Assembly (NCBI GenBank): GCA_016794525.1
Contig: JAEUJY010000039.1
Span: forward strand, 1-64,000
Source of the DNA: Myxococcales bacterium
GTDB taxonomy: Bacteria; Myxococcota_A; Polyangia; Haliangiales; Haliangiaceae
Length of the DNA stretch: 64,000 bases
Reading direction: 5' to 3'
Positions 54,270-63,446 of the stretch are shown one piece after another (positions within the stretch are counted from its first letter, which is position 1; each line of letters opens with the position of its first letter). The notes beneath the pieces are model-generated. The model worked only from the letters and a program-made list of their open reading frames with translations, had not been told where the DNA came from and did no database searches. The translations under genes and the position numbers were made by a program.

Positions 54270-55228
54270 AACCGGAGCCAAGCCGCGGGGCCACGGCGAC
54301 GCGGTCGCTCTTCGCAGGCGCGCCGGTGAACCACAGCACGGCGGCGCCGACGATGGCCGCACCTCCGACGCCGTACGCGACGTTGGCGAATAGCGCGCGG
54401 GTGCCGGCGCGATCGGTGAGGTCCTGGGCTTCGGCCGCGTCCGCACACGGCACGGCCGGATCGGGGCACAGCGCGAAGGCATCGTCCTCGAGCCCCTTGG
54501 CCGACAGGCCCAGCACGACGCCACCGCCGATCGCCACCAGGCCGACGCCAGCGAGGCCGAGCGCGATCTTGCGCTTGCCGGTGAAGGCCGAGGGCGCCCC
54601 GCCCTCACCGCCGCCCGGCGGCCCGTCGGGCTTGTCACCGATCGGAGGCGTCGTCACGCCACCCCCGTCACCGGTCGGCGGGGTGACCAGCGTCTCGATC
54701 GCCTTGAACCGCGGCACCTCGATGGAGGCCTTCTCCTTGGTCGGCGCGACCTCGATCGTCGTCTGCCACGGCTCCTGGCCTGGCGCGCTGCCGACGATCG
54801 TGTACGAGCCACCGTCGACGGGCACGGCGCGATTCCACAGCACCGGATCGACGGGCTTGCCGTTGCGCGTGACGACCAGGCCGTCGACGCGGACGTCGTC
54901 GGGCACCGACACGGTCAGGTACGACAGCGTCGGCTCGAGCGCCTTGATGCGCTCCTCGGCGAGTTTCTTCTTGGCCGGGTCCTTCACCCGGGTCAGCGCG
55001 TCCTTGTACGCCGACCACGCCGAGACGAACAGCTGCTGCTTCTCGCGGCACTGCCCGAGGCGGATCAGCGTACCCGCGCGCGGCTCGATGCGGTTCGACG
55101 CCTCGAAGGCCTCGCACGCCTTGGGGATGTTGCCCTCGGTCTCGAGCGCGACGGCCTCGTTGAACAGCACCTCGGCGTCGGCGTTCTGCGCCGCCGCCGA
55201 GCCGGCCAGGCCGAGGAGGAGGAGCGCG

Positions 55229-56620
<1,392 letters not shown>

Positions 56621-56680
56621 GGTCGGCCGATCTTGCCAGCCCAAGGGGGCGACTGCAACCCGGCGTCCCCACCCGCCTCG

Positions 56681-56755
56681 TGATCCCTGCAGGGCTCGAA
56701 CCTGCGGCCTGCGGTTTAGGAAACCGCCGCTCTGATCCACCTGAGCTAAGGGACC
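56681..56755 (-). tRNA. tRNA-Arg (anticodon CCT)
   Basis: A 75-nt cloverleaf reading GGTCCCT ... AGGGATC with discriminator A. The acceptor stem has one G-U pair. The anticodon stem-loop is GCGGT-TTCCTAA-ACCGC, and the T arm GCAGG-TTCGAGC-CCTGC is perfect. The anticodon CCU reads AGG. No CCA is encoded. It lies 61 bp upstream of the kinase gene on the same strand. Confidence 0.95.
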
Positions 56756-56801
56756 GACTCGCCGCCAGGGTACGCGACCCGGACGGCGGCGCAAGCGCGC
56801 G

Positions 56802-57938
56802 CTACGGCTTCCAGTCCGCGGGGACCTCGAAGCCGCCGGGGCACGCCAGGCCGTTGCCGACGAAGTCGGTCAGGTCGGCCAGCTCGGCCGGGGTCAGGCC
56901 CTTGTCGTTGAACAGCGGCGACAGGTTGGGGTTCGGGGTCGCCGCGGACGCCATGTACTTCACGGCGTCCTCGAGCTTGGCCACCGAGCCGTCGTGGAAG
57001 TACGGCGCGCTTTGCCCGACGCCGCGCAAGGTCGGCACCTTGAAGGCGCCCATATCGGTGTCCTTGTTGGTGACCTTCTTGCGGCCGATGTCGACGGCGG
57101 CGGGGTCCTTGCCGGCGTAGCCGATGCCGGCGTTCCAGTAGACGCCGCCCTTGGTCATCTGCGACGCGGTGAAGTGCGGCGGGGTGTGGCAGGCGGTGCA
57201 CATGCCCTTGGTCATGAACACGTCGAGGCCGCGCTGCTGCGCCTCGGTGAGCGCGGCCTTGTCGCCGGCGGCGAACTTGTCGTACGGCGTGGCGTTGCAC
57301 ACCAGCGTGCGCTCGTACGCGGCCAGCGCCTCGGTGACCTGCGCGGCGGTGGCGGCGCCGTCGCCGAACGCGGCCTTCCACAGCGGCGCGATGGCCTTGA
57401 GCTTGGCGACCTCGGCGGCCTTGGCCTCGAGCTTGTCGTCACCGACGCCCATGTTGCCGCCAGCCCATGCCGCCTTGGCCTGCGCCTCGAGCGAGTCGGC
57501 GCGGCCGTCCCAGTAGAACGCGCCGTCGGCGTAGCCGATGTTCCACAGCGCGGGCGAGTGACGCGGCAGCTGCTTGCCGCCGGGGCCGATCGCGAGCGGG
57601 TCGGCGCCGCCGGTGCCGTTCTCGTTCAGGTGGCACGAGTAGCAGGCCTTGGTGCCGTCGACCGACAGCTGCTTCTCGAAGAACAGCGCGTGGCCCAGCG
57701 CGACCTTCGCCGCGTTGGCGGGATCGGTGGACGCGGGCAGCGGCGGCAGGGTCGCCAGCGTGCCCTGCGACGGCCGCGCCGCGGGCGGCGGCGGGGTCGG
57801 CGTGGGCGTCGGCGTCGGGGCGGCGGTGCCGGTGCCGGTGCCGGTGCCGGCGCCGCTATCGGCCGCCTTCTTCTTGCAGGCCGCGCCGGAAGCGGCGGCG
57901 ATCGCCAGAGACAGGGCCATCCAGGAGGTGGTGCGCAT
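56802..57938 (-). CDS. Di-haem cytochrome c peroxidase / MauG-family lipoprotein
   Basis: 378 residues. The lipobox is in MALSLAIAAASGAACKKK (Cys21), followed by Gly-Thr and Pro-Thr repeats (21-60). Two c-type haem sites are CYSCH (99-103) and CTACH (247-251), with the peroxidase landmarks LGHALFFEKQLSVDGTKACYSCH, PRHSPALWNIGYADGAFYWDGRADSLEAQA and VPTLRGVGQSAPYFHDGSVAKLEDAV. This is the CcpA/MauG fold. It is tethered at the membrane rather than soluble. It would reduce H2O2 or modify a partner with electrons from small cytochromes. Both haem sites are intact. Confidence 0.93.
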   Translation of the reverse strand: MRTTSWMALSLAIAAASGAACKKKAADSGAGTGTGTGTAAPTPTPTPTPPPPAARPSQGTLATLPPLPASTDPANAAKVALGHALFFEKQLSVDGTKACYSCHLNENGTGGADPLAIGPGGKQLPRHSPALWNIGYADGAFYWDGRADSLEAQAKAAWAGGNMGVGDDKLEAKAAEVAKLKAIAPLWKAAFGDGAATAAQVTEALAAYERTLVCNATPYDKFAAGDKAALTEAQQRGLDVFMTKGMCTACHTPPHFTASQMTKGGVYWNAGIGYAGKDPAAVDIGRKKVTNKDTDMGAFKVPTLRGVGQSAPYFHDGSVAKLEDAVKYMASAATPNPNLSPLFNDKGLTPAELADLTDFVGNGLACPGGFEVPADWKP

Positions 57939-57973
57939 GCCGCGCAGGCTACACCCTCCCGCCGCCGTTGGCG

Positions 57974-58375
57974 CTACTCGGCGGGCGCGGCCGGCGCCTC
58001 GGGCGCGGCGTGGTCGAGGCAGGCGATCAGCGGCTCACACTCGGTCTCCTCGCGCAGGCAGACCTCGTAGACCCGCACCTGCCGCGACGACAGCGCCTGG
58101 GACTGGCACTGCTCGACGAACTTGCGGGTGTGCACCGGCGCGGTCTTCTCGATGTCGAGCTTGGCCAGCTCCTCGGGCGACATCGTCGCGCGGGCGTCGG
58201 CGATCGCGCACTCGGTGAGCCGCGGGCCGAGCGCCTCGCAGGCGGCGTCGCGACGGCGCTCGATCTCGGTGCGGTCGTCGGCGGGCGGATCGGGCAGCGG
58301 ATCGGCCGCGCGGGGCTTGCTGCCACAGGCCGCGAGCCCGGCCACGAGAGCGACGACGATCGACAGGCGGGTCAT
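57974..58375 (-). CDS. Small Cys-rich lipoprotein
   Basis: 133 residues. Lipobox MTRLSIVVALVAGLAAC (Cys17). The body is helical with four regularly spaced Cys (RRRDAACEAL, LTECAIADAR, VEQCQSQAL, YEVCLREETECEPLIACLD), suggesting an alpha-hairpin with disulfides. It has the same plan as the neighbouring 126-residue lipoprotein, with which it is probably paralogous or functionally paired. No family name. Confidence 0.78.
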   Translation of the reverse strand: MTRLSIVVALVAGLAACGSKPRAADPLPDPPADDRTEIERRRDAACEALGPRLTECAIADARATMSPEELAKLDIEKTAPVHTRKFVEQCQSQALSSRQVRVYEVCLREETECEPLIACLDHAAPEAPAAPAE

Positions 58376-58440
58376 GGATCCTCCGGAGACACGGGGCGCG
58401 GCGCGCGGTTGCGAGGGCTGAGCATCACCCGATCGGCGCG

Positions 58441-58821
58441 CTACGGCGTGGCCTTGAAGCGCTCGCCCTCGCTGCCCTCGTCGTCGAGCGCCGGCAGGCA
58501 CTGCGCCTCGAGCTGCGCGACGGCGGTGGCCTTGGTGGCGCAGGCGATCACCCGATCCGGCGCGGCCTTGCACTCGCCGAGCACCATCGCGACGTTGTCG
58601 GCGATCTCGCCGTCGGTCAGCTTGGTGCGCTCGGCGCTGGCGCGGTACAGCTCCTCGACGTGGCCGGCGATGGTCGCGCACCGCGCGGGATCGCCGGCCC
58701 CCTGCCCGCTGCCGGTCCCGCTGCCCGAGCCGGTGCCCGGTCCCGGCCCGGTGGTCGTCGAGCGCCCCTTGCAGCCACAGCCCGCGGCCAGCAGCACGAG
58801 CACGAGGGCGACCTGCTTCAT
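58441..58821 (-). CDS. Small Cys-rich lipoprotein with Gly/Ser/Thr linker
   Basis: 126 residues. Lipobox MKQVALVLVLLAAGC (Cys15), Gly-Ser-Gly-Thr repeats (20-42), then a helical domain with spaced Cys (ARCATIAGHVEELYRASAERTKL, VLGECKAAPDRVIACATKATAVAQLEAQCLPALDDE). It resembles the next gene in layout. It lies downstream of surE (37 bp) on the same strand. Confidence 0.78.
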   Translation of the reverse strand: MKQVALVLVLLAAGCGCKGRSTTTGPGPGTGSGSGTGSGQGAGDPARCATIAGHVEELYRASAERTKLTDGEIADNVAMVLGECKAAPDRVIACATKATAVAQLEAQCLPALDDEGSEGERFKATP

Positions 58822-58858
58822 GCCGGCGAATCTACCGTCTGGCCGCGGGCGGCGCCAT

Positions 58859-59599
58859 TCACGCGGGCGCGTAGCCGTCGATCGCGAAGCCGTCCCGTCG
58901 TGCCGGGTGGTTCCAGTCGATGGCCAGCGCGGTGAGGCTGGCCAGGCCGTCGGCGATGGCGTTGCAGTCCGAGCCGGGCACGTCGTCGTGGCCGATCGAG
59001 CCGCCGCCGATCCAGTAGTACGGGCGTCCGTACGGATCCTGGCGCTCGGTGACGTCGTCCTGGTAGCGGCGCTTGCCCAGCGTGGTCCACGCGTAGCGGG
59101 TCTCGCCGGCGCCCGGCAGGTTGACGTTGACCACCTCGCCCGGCGGCAGCTGGGTCAGCGCCGTCGCGACGATCGCGGTGGCCAGATCGAGCGCGGTCGC
59201 GACGTCCTTGGCCCGCGGCGCGACCGACAGCGCGACGCCACGCAGGCCGCGCAGCGCGCCCTCGACCGCGCCGGCCACGGTGCCCGAGTAGTAGACGTCG
59301 GAGCCGAGGTTGTAGCCGTCGTTGGGCCCTGACACGACGATCGCCGGCGGCCGGGGCGCGAGGCGCAGCACGCCGACGTAGACGCAGTCGGCGGGCGTGC
59401 CCGACAGCGACCAGCGGCCGGGCGCGATCTCCTTCGCCCGCACCGGCTTGTGCAGCGTGATGGCGTGGGACGCGGCGGAGCGCGGCCGCTCCGGCGCGAC
59501 CACCAGCACGTCGCCCAGGGCGGCCAGGCGATCGGCCAGGGCCCCGAGCATGGGGGCGAAGATGCCGTCGTCGTTGGTGAGCAGGAGGAGGGGACGCAC
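58859..59599 (-). CDS. surE: SurE-type 5'/3'-nucleotidase
   Basis: 246 residues, the family's normal size. N-terminal metal site LLLTNDDGIFAPML, then APERPRSAASHAIT, GTPADCVYVG, SGPNDGYNLGSDVYYSGTVAGA (Asn/Asp ligands) and VNVNLPG. SurE proteins hydrolyse nucleoside monophosphates and help stationary-phase survival. The GTG 59599 follows GGAGG at 5-nt spacing; the open frame above runs through a tRNA and is ignored. It sits just after the tRNA-Pro terminator hairpin. Confidence 0.93.
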   Translation of the reverse strand: MRPLLLLTNDDGIFAPMLGALADRLAALGDVLVVAPERPRSAASHAITLHKPVRAKEIAPGRWSLSGTPADCVYVGVLRLAPRPPAIVVSGPNDGYNLGSDVYYSGTVAGAVEGALRGLRGVALSVAPRAKDVATALDLATAIVATALTQLPPGEVVNVNLPGAGETRYAWTTLGKRRYQDDVTERQDPYGRPYYWIGGGSIGHDDVPGSDCNAIADGLASLTALAIDWNHPARRDGFAIDGYAPA

Positions 59600-59614
59600 G
59601 ATGCCTCCAGGCCG

Positions 59615-59649
59615 AAAAAGACTGCGGGACGGTCTTTCGACCGTCCCGC
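59615..59649 (-). terminator. Strong terminator hairpin after tRNA-Pro, ahead of surE
   Basis: An 11-bp perfect stem GCGGGACGGTC/GACCGTCCCGC with loop of four, then (minus strand) AGTC and TTTTT at 59619-59615. It is classic rho-independent. It lies 5 bp beyond the end of tRNA-Pro and only 7-12 bp before the surE ribosome binding site. Confidence 0.93.
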
Positions 59650-59654
59650 CCTCG

Positions 59655-59728
59655 TCGGGGCGACAGGATTTGAACCTGCGACCCCCAGACCCCCAGTCTG
59701 GTGCGCTACCAGGCTGCGCTACGCCCCG
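59655..59728 (-). tRNA. tRNA-Pro (anticodon GGG)
   Basis: 74 nt: CGGGGCG acceptor, D arm GCGC-AGCCTGGTA-GCGC, anticodon arm CCAGA-CTGGGGG-TCTGG (anticodon GGG), T arm GCAGG-TTCAAAT-CCTGT, 3' acceptor CGCCCCG with discriminator A. No CCA is encoded. It precedes a terminator and surE on the same strand. Confidence 0.95.
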
Positions 59729-59795
59729 ATTCGGGAGCGCCTGATTACGACAACCGCGCGGCCCTGGCAAGCCCGTTCGACCGCGAAGTCAGGAA

Positions 59796-60527
59796 TCACG
59801 GCAGCTCGCACACGTAGCGCAGCGACGAGTTGCACGCGCCGTCGATCCACGCCCCGCCGGCGCTCATCGCGCCGCAGTCCTCGTTGCCGCCCTGGTTGTT
59901 CGGCTCGAAGCTGCCCCAGTTGCCGGCGACGAAGCTCGAGCTGCCGCAGGCCCAGCCCCACCCGCCCGCGGGCTCGGCGCCCGACGCGTCTTGCCGCCAC
60001 CCGAACCACACCAGGTTGGGGAACACCGGCAGCGTCGCGTCGTGGATGCACTGGTTCTCGGCGGCGTCGTCGATCGTGGCCAGGCACCCGAGATTGTTGC
60101 TGGCGCAGCGGGCCTCGGCGTTGGTCCACGACGTCGCGTTGCACGCGTAGTAGCAGTGTGACGAGCCGGCGCAGGTGAAGCTCGTGCACCCGGCGGGGGG
60201 CGCCGGGCACACGCGCGCGTCGACGGCCGCGTCGATCGGCGCATCGACCGGCGCGTCCACGGACGCATCGATCGCCGCGTCGATGGACGCCGCGTCCACG
60301 TCGGCGGCGTCATCGACCGCGACGGCGTCGCTGGCGCCGTCGATCAGCGCCGCATCGCCATCACCGCCCGAGGGAACAAACGCACAACCGCCGATGACTG
60401 ATGTCGCGGCCACGAGCCACGCGCTGGGTCGTCTTGGGTGGGGGCGGCTCCCCGACGAGGATCCCGCGATGGCCGATGTTCCGAAGTGCCCCCTGCCCGT
60501 CCTGGGTTTGGCGACAAACCCGCTCAT
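59796..60527 (-). CDS. C-type-lectin-like lipoprotein
   Basis: 243 residues if begun at ATG 60527. The N-terminus is odd: 35 mostly Gly/Ser/Arg/Pro residues encoded by repeat element B precede a hydrophobic stretch and lipobox (AWLVAATSVIGGC). An Asp/Ala linker follows to ~110. Residues ~120-243 have the C-type-lectin / CTL-like pattern HCYYACNATSWTNAEARCASNNLGCLATIDDAAENQ, WFGWRQD, FEPNNQGGNEDCGAMSAGGAWIDGACNSSLRYVCELP (WND-type site GGNEDC, and the terminal Cys pair). It is likely surface-exposed and sugar- or Ca2+-binding. The true start is uncertain, because the only in-frame start codons are in element B or too close to the lipobox. Confidence 0.75.
   Translation of the reverse strand: MSGFVAKPRTGRGHFGTSAIAGSSSGSRPHPRRPSAWLVAATSVIGGCAFVPSGGDGDAALIDGASDAVAVDDAADVDAASIDAAIDASVDAPVDAPIDAAVDARVCPAPPAGCTSFTCAGSSHCYYACNATSWTNAEARCASNNLGCLATIDDAAENQCIHDATLPVFPNLVWFGWRQDASGAEPAGGWGWACGSSSFVAGNWGSFEPNNQGGNEDCGAMSAGGAWIDGACNSSLRYVCELP
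60429..60521 (-). repeat. Dispersed ~95-bp element, copy B
   Basis: Read on the minus strand, it starts 9 nt after the ihfA stop with the hairpin GGGTTT-GTCGCC-AAACCC (60504-60521) and continues with the same ordered blocks as copy A (GGGC, GGGGCAC, AACATCGG, GGGAT, GCCCCCACCCAAGACGA). It spans the start of the lectin lipoprotein reading frame. See 25768-25868. Confidence 0.65.
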
Positions 60528-60529
60528 GA

Positions 60530-60841
60530 TCACTGCTGGGTCGGGCCTCGCGTGCCGCCGTTGAGCGCATCCTTCAACACCTGCGAGGGCTTGAAGGTCA
60601 GCACGCGGCGCGCGGAGATGGTGATCTCCTCGCCGGTCTGCGGGTTGCGACCGATGCGCGCCTTCTTCTCGCGGACGATGAAGTTGCCGAAGCCCGAGAT
60701 CTTGATCTTCTCGCCGTCCTTCAGCGTGTCCTTGATCTGCTTGAACACGCTCTCGACGATCTCGGCGGCCTCTTTCTTGGAGAACCCCCCGACCTTCTCG
60801 TAGACGGCCTCGATGATGTCGGCCTTGGTCATGCGCGCCAT
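60530..60841 (-). CDS. ihfA: Integration host factor, alpha-subunit-like (HU/IHF family)
   Basis: 103 residues, single HU/IHF domain. MTKADIIEAVYEKVGGFSKKEAAEIVESVFKQIKDTLKDGEKIKISGFGNF is followed by RIGRNPQTGEEITISARRVLTFKPSQVLKDAL. The beta-arm with GRNPQTG and the Pro that kinks DNA are intact, and it matches IhfA more than HU (ARRVLTFKPSQ). It bends DNA at specific sites and helps organise transcription and recombination. ATG at 60841 versus 60832 cannot be decided. It is next to pheST, the order seen in many proteobacteria. Confidence 0.92.
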   Translation of the reverse strand: MARMTKADIIEAVYEKVGGFSKKEAAEIVESVFKQIKDTLKDGEKIKISGFGNFIVREKKARIGRNPQTGEEITISARRVLTFKPSQVLKDALNGGTRGPTQQ

Positions 60842-60892
60842 AGGGCAGACATTATCACGACTTGGGCGCGCTGGAAGCCCCCGCCGGGATCA

Positions 60893-63340
60893 TCACCGCC
60901 GGGCGGCCGGCAGGTGCGCCGTCAGCCGGGCGACGATCCCCTCGTGGGCCCGCTCGATCTCGGCGTCGGTGAGCGTGCGGTCGGGCGCCCGGTAGGTGAT
61001 CGACCACAGCTGGCTCTTCTTGTCCGGGCCGAGCTTCTCGGCGTCGCGGTACTCCTCGGCCAGGGCCACCCGCTCGAGCAGCGCCTCGGCGGCGCCGGCG
61101 ATGACCGCCTCGACCTCGGCGGCGGGCACCGCCTCGGGCAGGAGCAGCGAGACGTCGCGCGACGACGCCGGGAACCGCGGCACGGGCCGCATCTGCACGG
61201 GCCCCGGCTCGGCGAACCGGCCGAGGTCGAGCTCGGCCAGGTAGACCGGGCCGTCGATGCCGAACCGCGCGCGCACGTCGGGGTGCACCTCGCCGAGGTG
61301 ACCGACGACCACGCCGCCGACGGTGATCGCCGCGCCGACGCCCGGGTGCAGGTACGGGACGGCGGCCGCCGCGGCCACCGCCACGTCGCCAGCGCCCAGC
61401 GCCCGAGCCAGCGCGAGCGCGAAGCCCTTGGCGTCGAAGGCGTCCCACGGCTCGGCGGCGCCGAACCGCCGCGGCCGCGAGCCGTGCAGCACGATCGCCG
61501 CGTGGGTCGGCTCGTCGGCGAGCGCGGTCGGCTCGCCGGTGGCCGGCTGGCCGTCGGCGCGCAGGAACACCGAGCCGACCTCGAACAGCGCGACGTCGGG
61601 CAACCCGAACGACAGGTTGCGCGCGATCGCCGCGAGCAGGTTGGGCACCAGCGAGGTGCGCATGATCGCCTGGTCGATCGACATCGGGTTGCGCACCGCG
61701 ATCGGCTGCGCGCGGCGATCGTCGACGGGCAAGCCGAGCGCCTCGAGCCGCGCCGGCGCCTGGAAGCCGAACGTGATCGCCTCGGTGAGGCCGGCGGCGG
61801 CCAGCGCGCGCCGCGCGCGATCGGCGATCGTCGAGGTCAGCGGCCGCGGCGCGGCGGTCAGCGGCGGCAGCGTCGCCGGCACCTCGCCGTACCCGACCAC
61901 CCGCAGCACGTCCTCGATGAGATCGACCTCGCGCAGCAGATCGGCGCGGGCGCTCGGCGGGGACACCAGCCAGCGGCCGTCGCCGTCGGCGGTGGCGGTG
62001 CAGCCCAGGCGGGCCAGCGCGTCCTCGCACGACGCGGTGGTGAGCGCGGTGCCGGTCAGCATCTGCGCGCGCGCCAGGCGCAGCGGCACCGGCGGACGCG
62101 CCGGCGGGCGGCGATCGTGATCGGCGAGGCCGACGGCGATCTTGCCACCGCCGAGCCGGGCCAGCAGCACCGCGGCGCGCGCGGCGGCGCGATCGGCCAG
62201 CGCCGGATCGACGCCGCGCTCGAAGCGCTGCGACGCCTCGGACAGGAGGCCCAGCCGCCGCGCGGTGCGGCGGATCGAGCGCGCCTCGAAGCTGGCGCTC
62301 TCGAGCAAGATCCGCGACGTCGCGGCGGTGACCTCGGTAGCCTGCCCACCCATCACGCCGGCCAGCGCGATCGGCCCCGAGCCGTCGGTGATCACCAGAT
62401 CGCCCGGCTCGAGCGCGCGGTCGTTGCCGTCGAGCGTGGTCAGGCGCTCGCCAGCGGTCGCGCGCCGCACGCCGATGCGCGGCGGCGCCGCCAGGCGGTG
62501 CCAGTCGAACGCGTGCAGCGGCTGGCCCAGCTCGAACAGCACGTAGTTGGTGACGTCGACCAGGTTGGAGATCGGGCGCACGCCGACGGCGCGCAGCCGC
62601 TGCGCGAACCGCCGCGGCGACGGCCCAACGGTGACGCCGTCGACGATCCGCCCGACGTAGCGCGGGCACGCCGCGGCGTCGTCGATCGCCAGCTCGACCA
62701 GGTCGGCGGCGCGCAGCTCGCTGGCCAGCTCGACGAGGTCAGCGCTGACGTCGTGCTGCACGAGGCGACCGCCGAGCAGCGCGGCCAGCTCGCGCGCCAG
62801 GCCCTCGTGGCCGAGGCAGTCGCCGCGGTTGGCCGGCACGTTGACGTCGAGCAGCCAGTCGTCGACGCCCAGCGCGCGCTGCGCGGGCGCGCCCAGCGCG
62901 GTCGGATCGTCGGCGTCGAGCACGACGATGCCGGCGTGATCGTCGCCGAGGCCCAGCTCGTCCTCGGCGCACAGCATGCCCGGCGAGTCGATGCCCTTGA
63001 CCGGCTTGGTCGCCAGCGTGATGCCGCCGGGCAAGGTCGCGCCCGGCCGCGCCCACAGCACCTTGCGCCCCGGCTCCGGCACGTTGGGCGCGCCGCACAC
63101 GACCTGGGTCGCCGGCCCGTCCTTCGCGGTGATCACGTCGACCAGCGTCAGCTTGGTCGAGTCGGGGTGCGGCCGCTTCGCCACCACCTGCGCCACCACC
63201 ACGCCGCTGAAGCCCCCGCCGAGGTCGGTCAGGCCCTCGATCTCCAGGCCGCCGCCGGTCAGGGCGCGCACGCCCTCCTCCACCGTCGGCATCGTCGGCA
63301 GATCACACAACTCGAGCAGCCAGGACCAGAGAGCCTTCAT
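60893..63340 (-). CDS. pheT: Phenylalanyl-tRNA synthetase beta subunit
   Basis: 815 residues, the usual beta-subunit length. The N-terminal OB/tRNA-binding domain is VVVAQVVAKRPHPDSTKLTLVDVI. B3/B4 editing segments and B5 follow (ISNLVDVTNYVLFELGQPLHAFDW), with the core at RISNPMSIDQ-like VRNPMSIDQAIMRTSLVPNLL. The C-terminal FDX-ACB domain is VPRFPASSRDVSLLLPEAVPAAEVEAVI. With PheS it charges tRNA-Phe. The ATG 63340 is chosen because upstream residues are repeat-coded and not conserved. It is directly downstream of pheS, with 106 bp that hold a hexamer repeat. Confidence 0.97.
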   Translation of the reverse strand: MKALWSWLLELCDLPTMPTVEEGVRALTGGGLEIEGLTDLGGGFSGVVVAQVVAKRPHPDSTKLTLVDVITAKDGPATQVVCGAPNVPEPGRKVLWARPGATLPGGITLATKPVKGIDSPGMLCAEDELGLGDDHAGIVVLDADDPTALGAPAQRALGVDDWLLDVNVPANRGDCLGHEGLARELAALLGGRLVQHDVSADLVELASELRAADLVELAIDDAAACPRYVGRIVDGVTVGPSPRRFAQRLRAVGVRPISNLVDVTNYVLFELGQPLHAFDWHRLAAPPRIGVRRATAGERLTTLDGNDRALEPGDLVITDGSGPIALAGVMGGQATEVTAATSRILLESASFEARSIRRTARRLGLLSEASQRFERGVDPALADRAAARAAVLLARLGGGKIAVGLADHDRRPPARPPVPLRLARAQMLTGTALTTASCEDALARLGCTATADGDGRWLVSPPSARADLLREVDLIEDVLRVVGYGEVPATLPPLTAAPRPLTSTIADRARRALAAAGLTEAITFGFQAPARLEALGLPVDDRRAQPIAVRNPMSIDQAIMRTSLVPNLLAAIARNLSFGLPDVALFEVGSVFLRADGQPATGEPTALADEPTHAAIVLHGSRPRRFGAAEPWDAFDAKGFALALARALGAGDVAVAAAAAVPYLHPGVGAAITVGGVVVGHLGEVHPDVRARFGIDGPVYLAELDLGRFAEPGPVQMRPVPRFPASSRDVSLLLPEAVPAAEVEAVIAGAAEALLERVALAEEYRDAEKLGPDKKSQLWSITYRAPDRTLTDAEIERAHEGIVARLTAHLPAARR

Positions 63341-63381
63341 GGAGAACCTCGTCGGATGACGTGGAGGACGGAGACGGGGAC

Positions 63382-63444
63382 GGGATCGGGATCGGAATCG
63401 GGATCCGGATCGGAATCGGGCACGGGCACGGGCACGGGCACGGG
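63382..63444. repeat. Hexanucleotide repeat in the pheS-pheT gap
   Basis: About ten tandem hexamers: a run of GGGATC/GGAATC variants (63382-63418), then four near-perfect GGGCAC units (63418-63441). This is almost the whole 106-bp gap between the two subunits. The unit is a multiple of three, so the pheT frame stays open through it on the minus strand. Confidence 0.85.
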
Positions 63445-63446
63445 AT

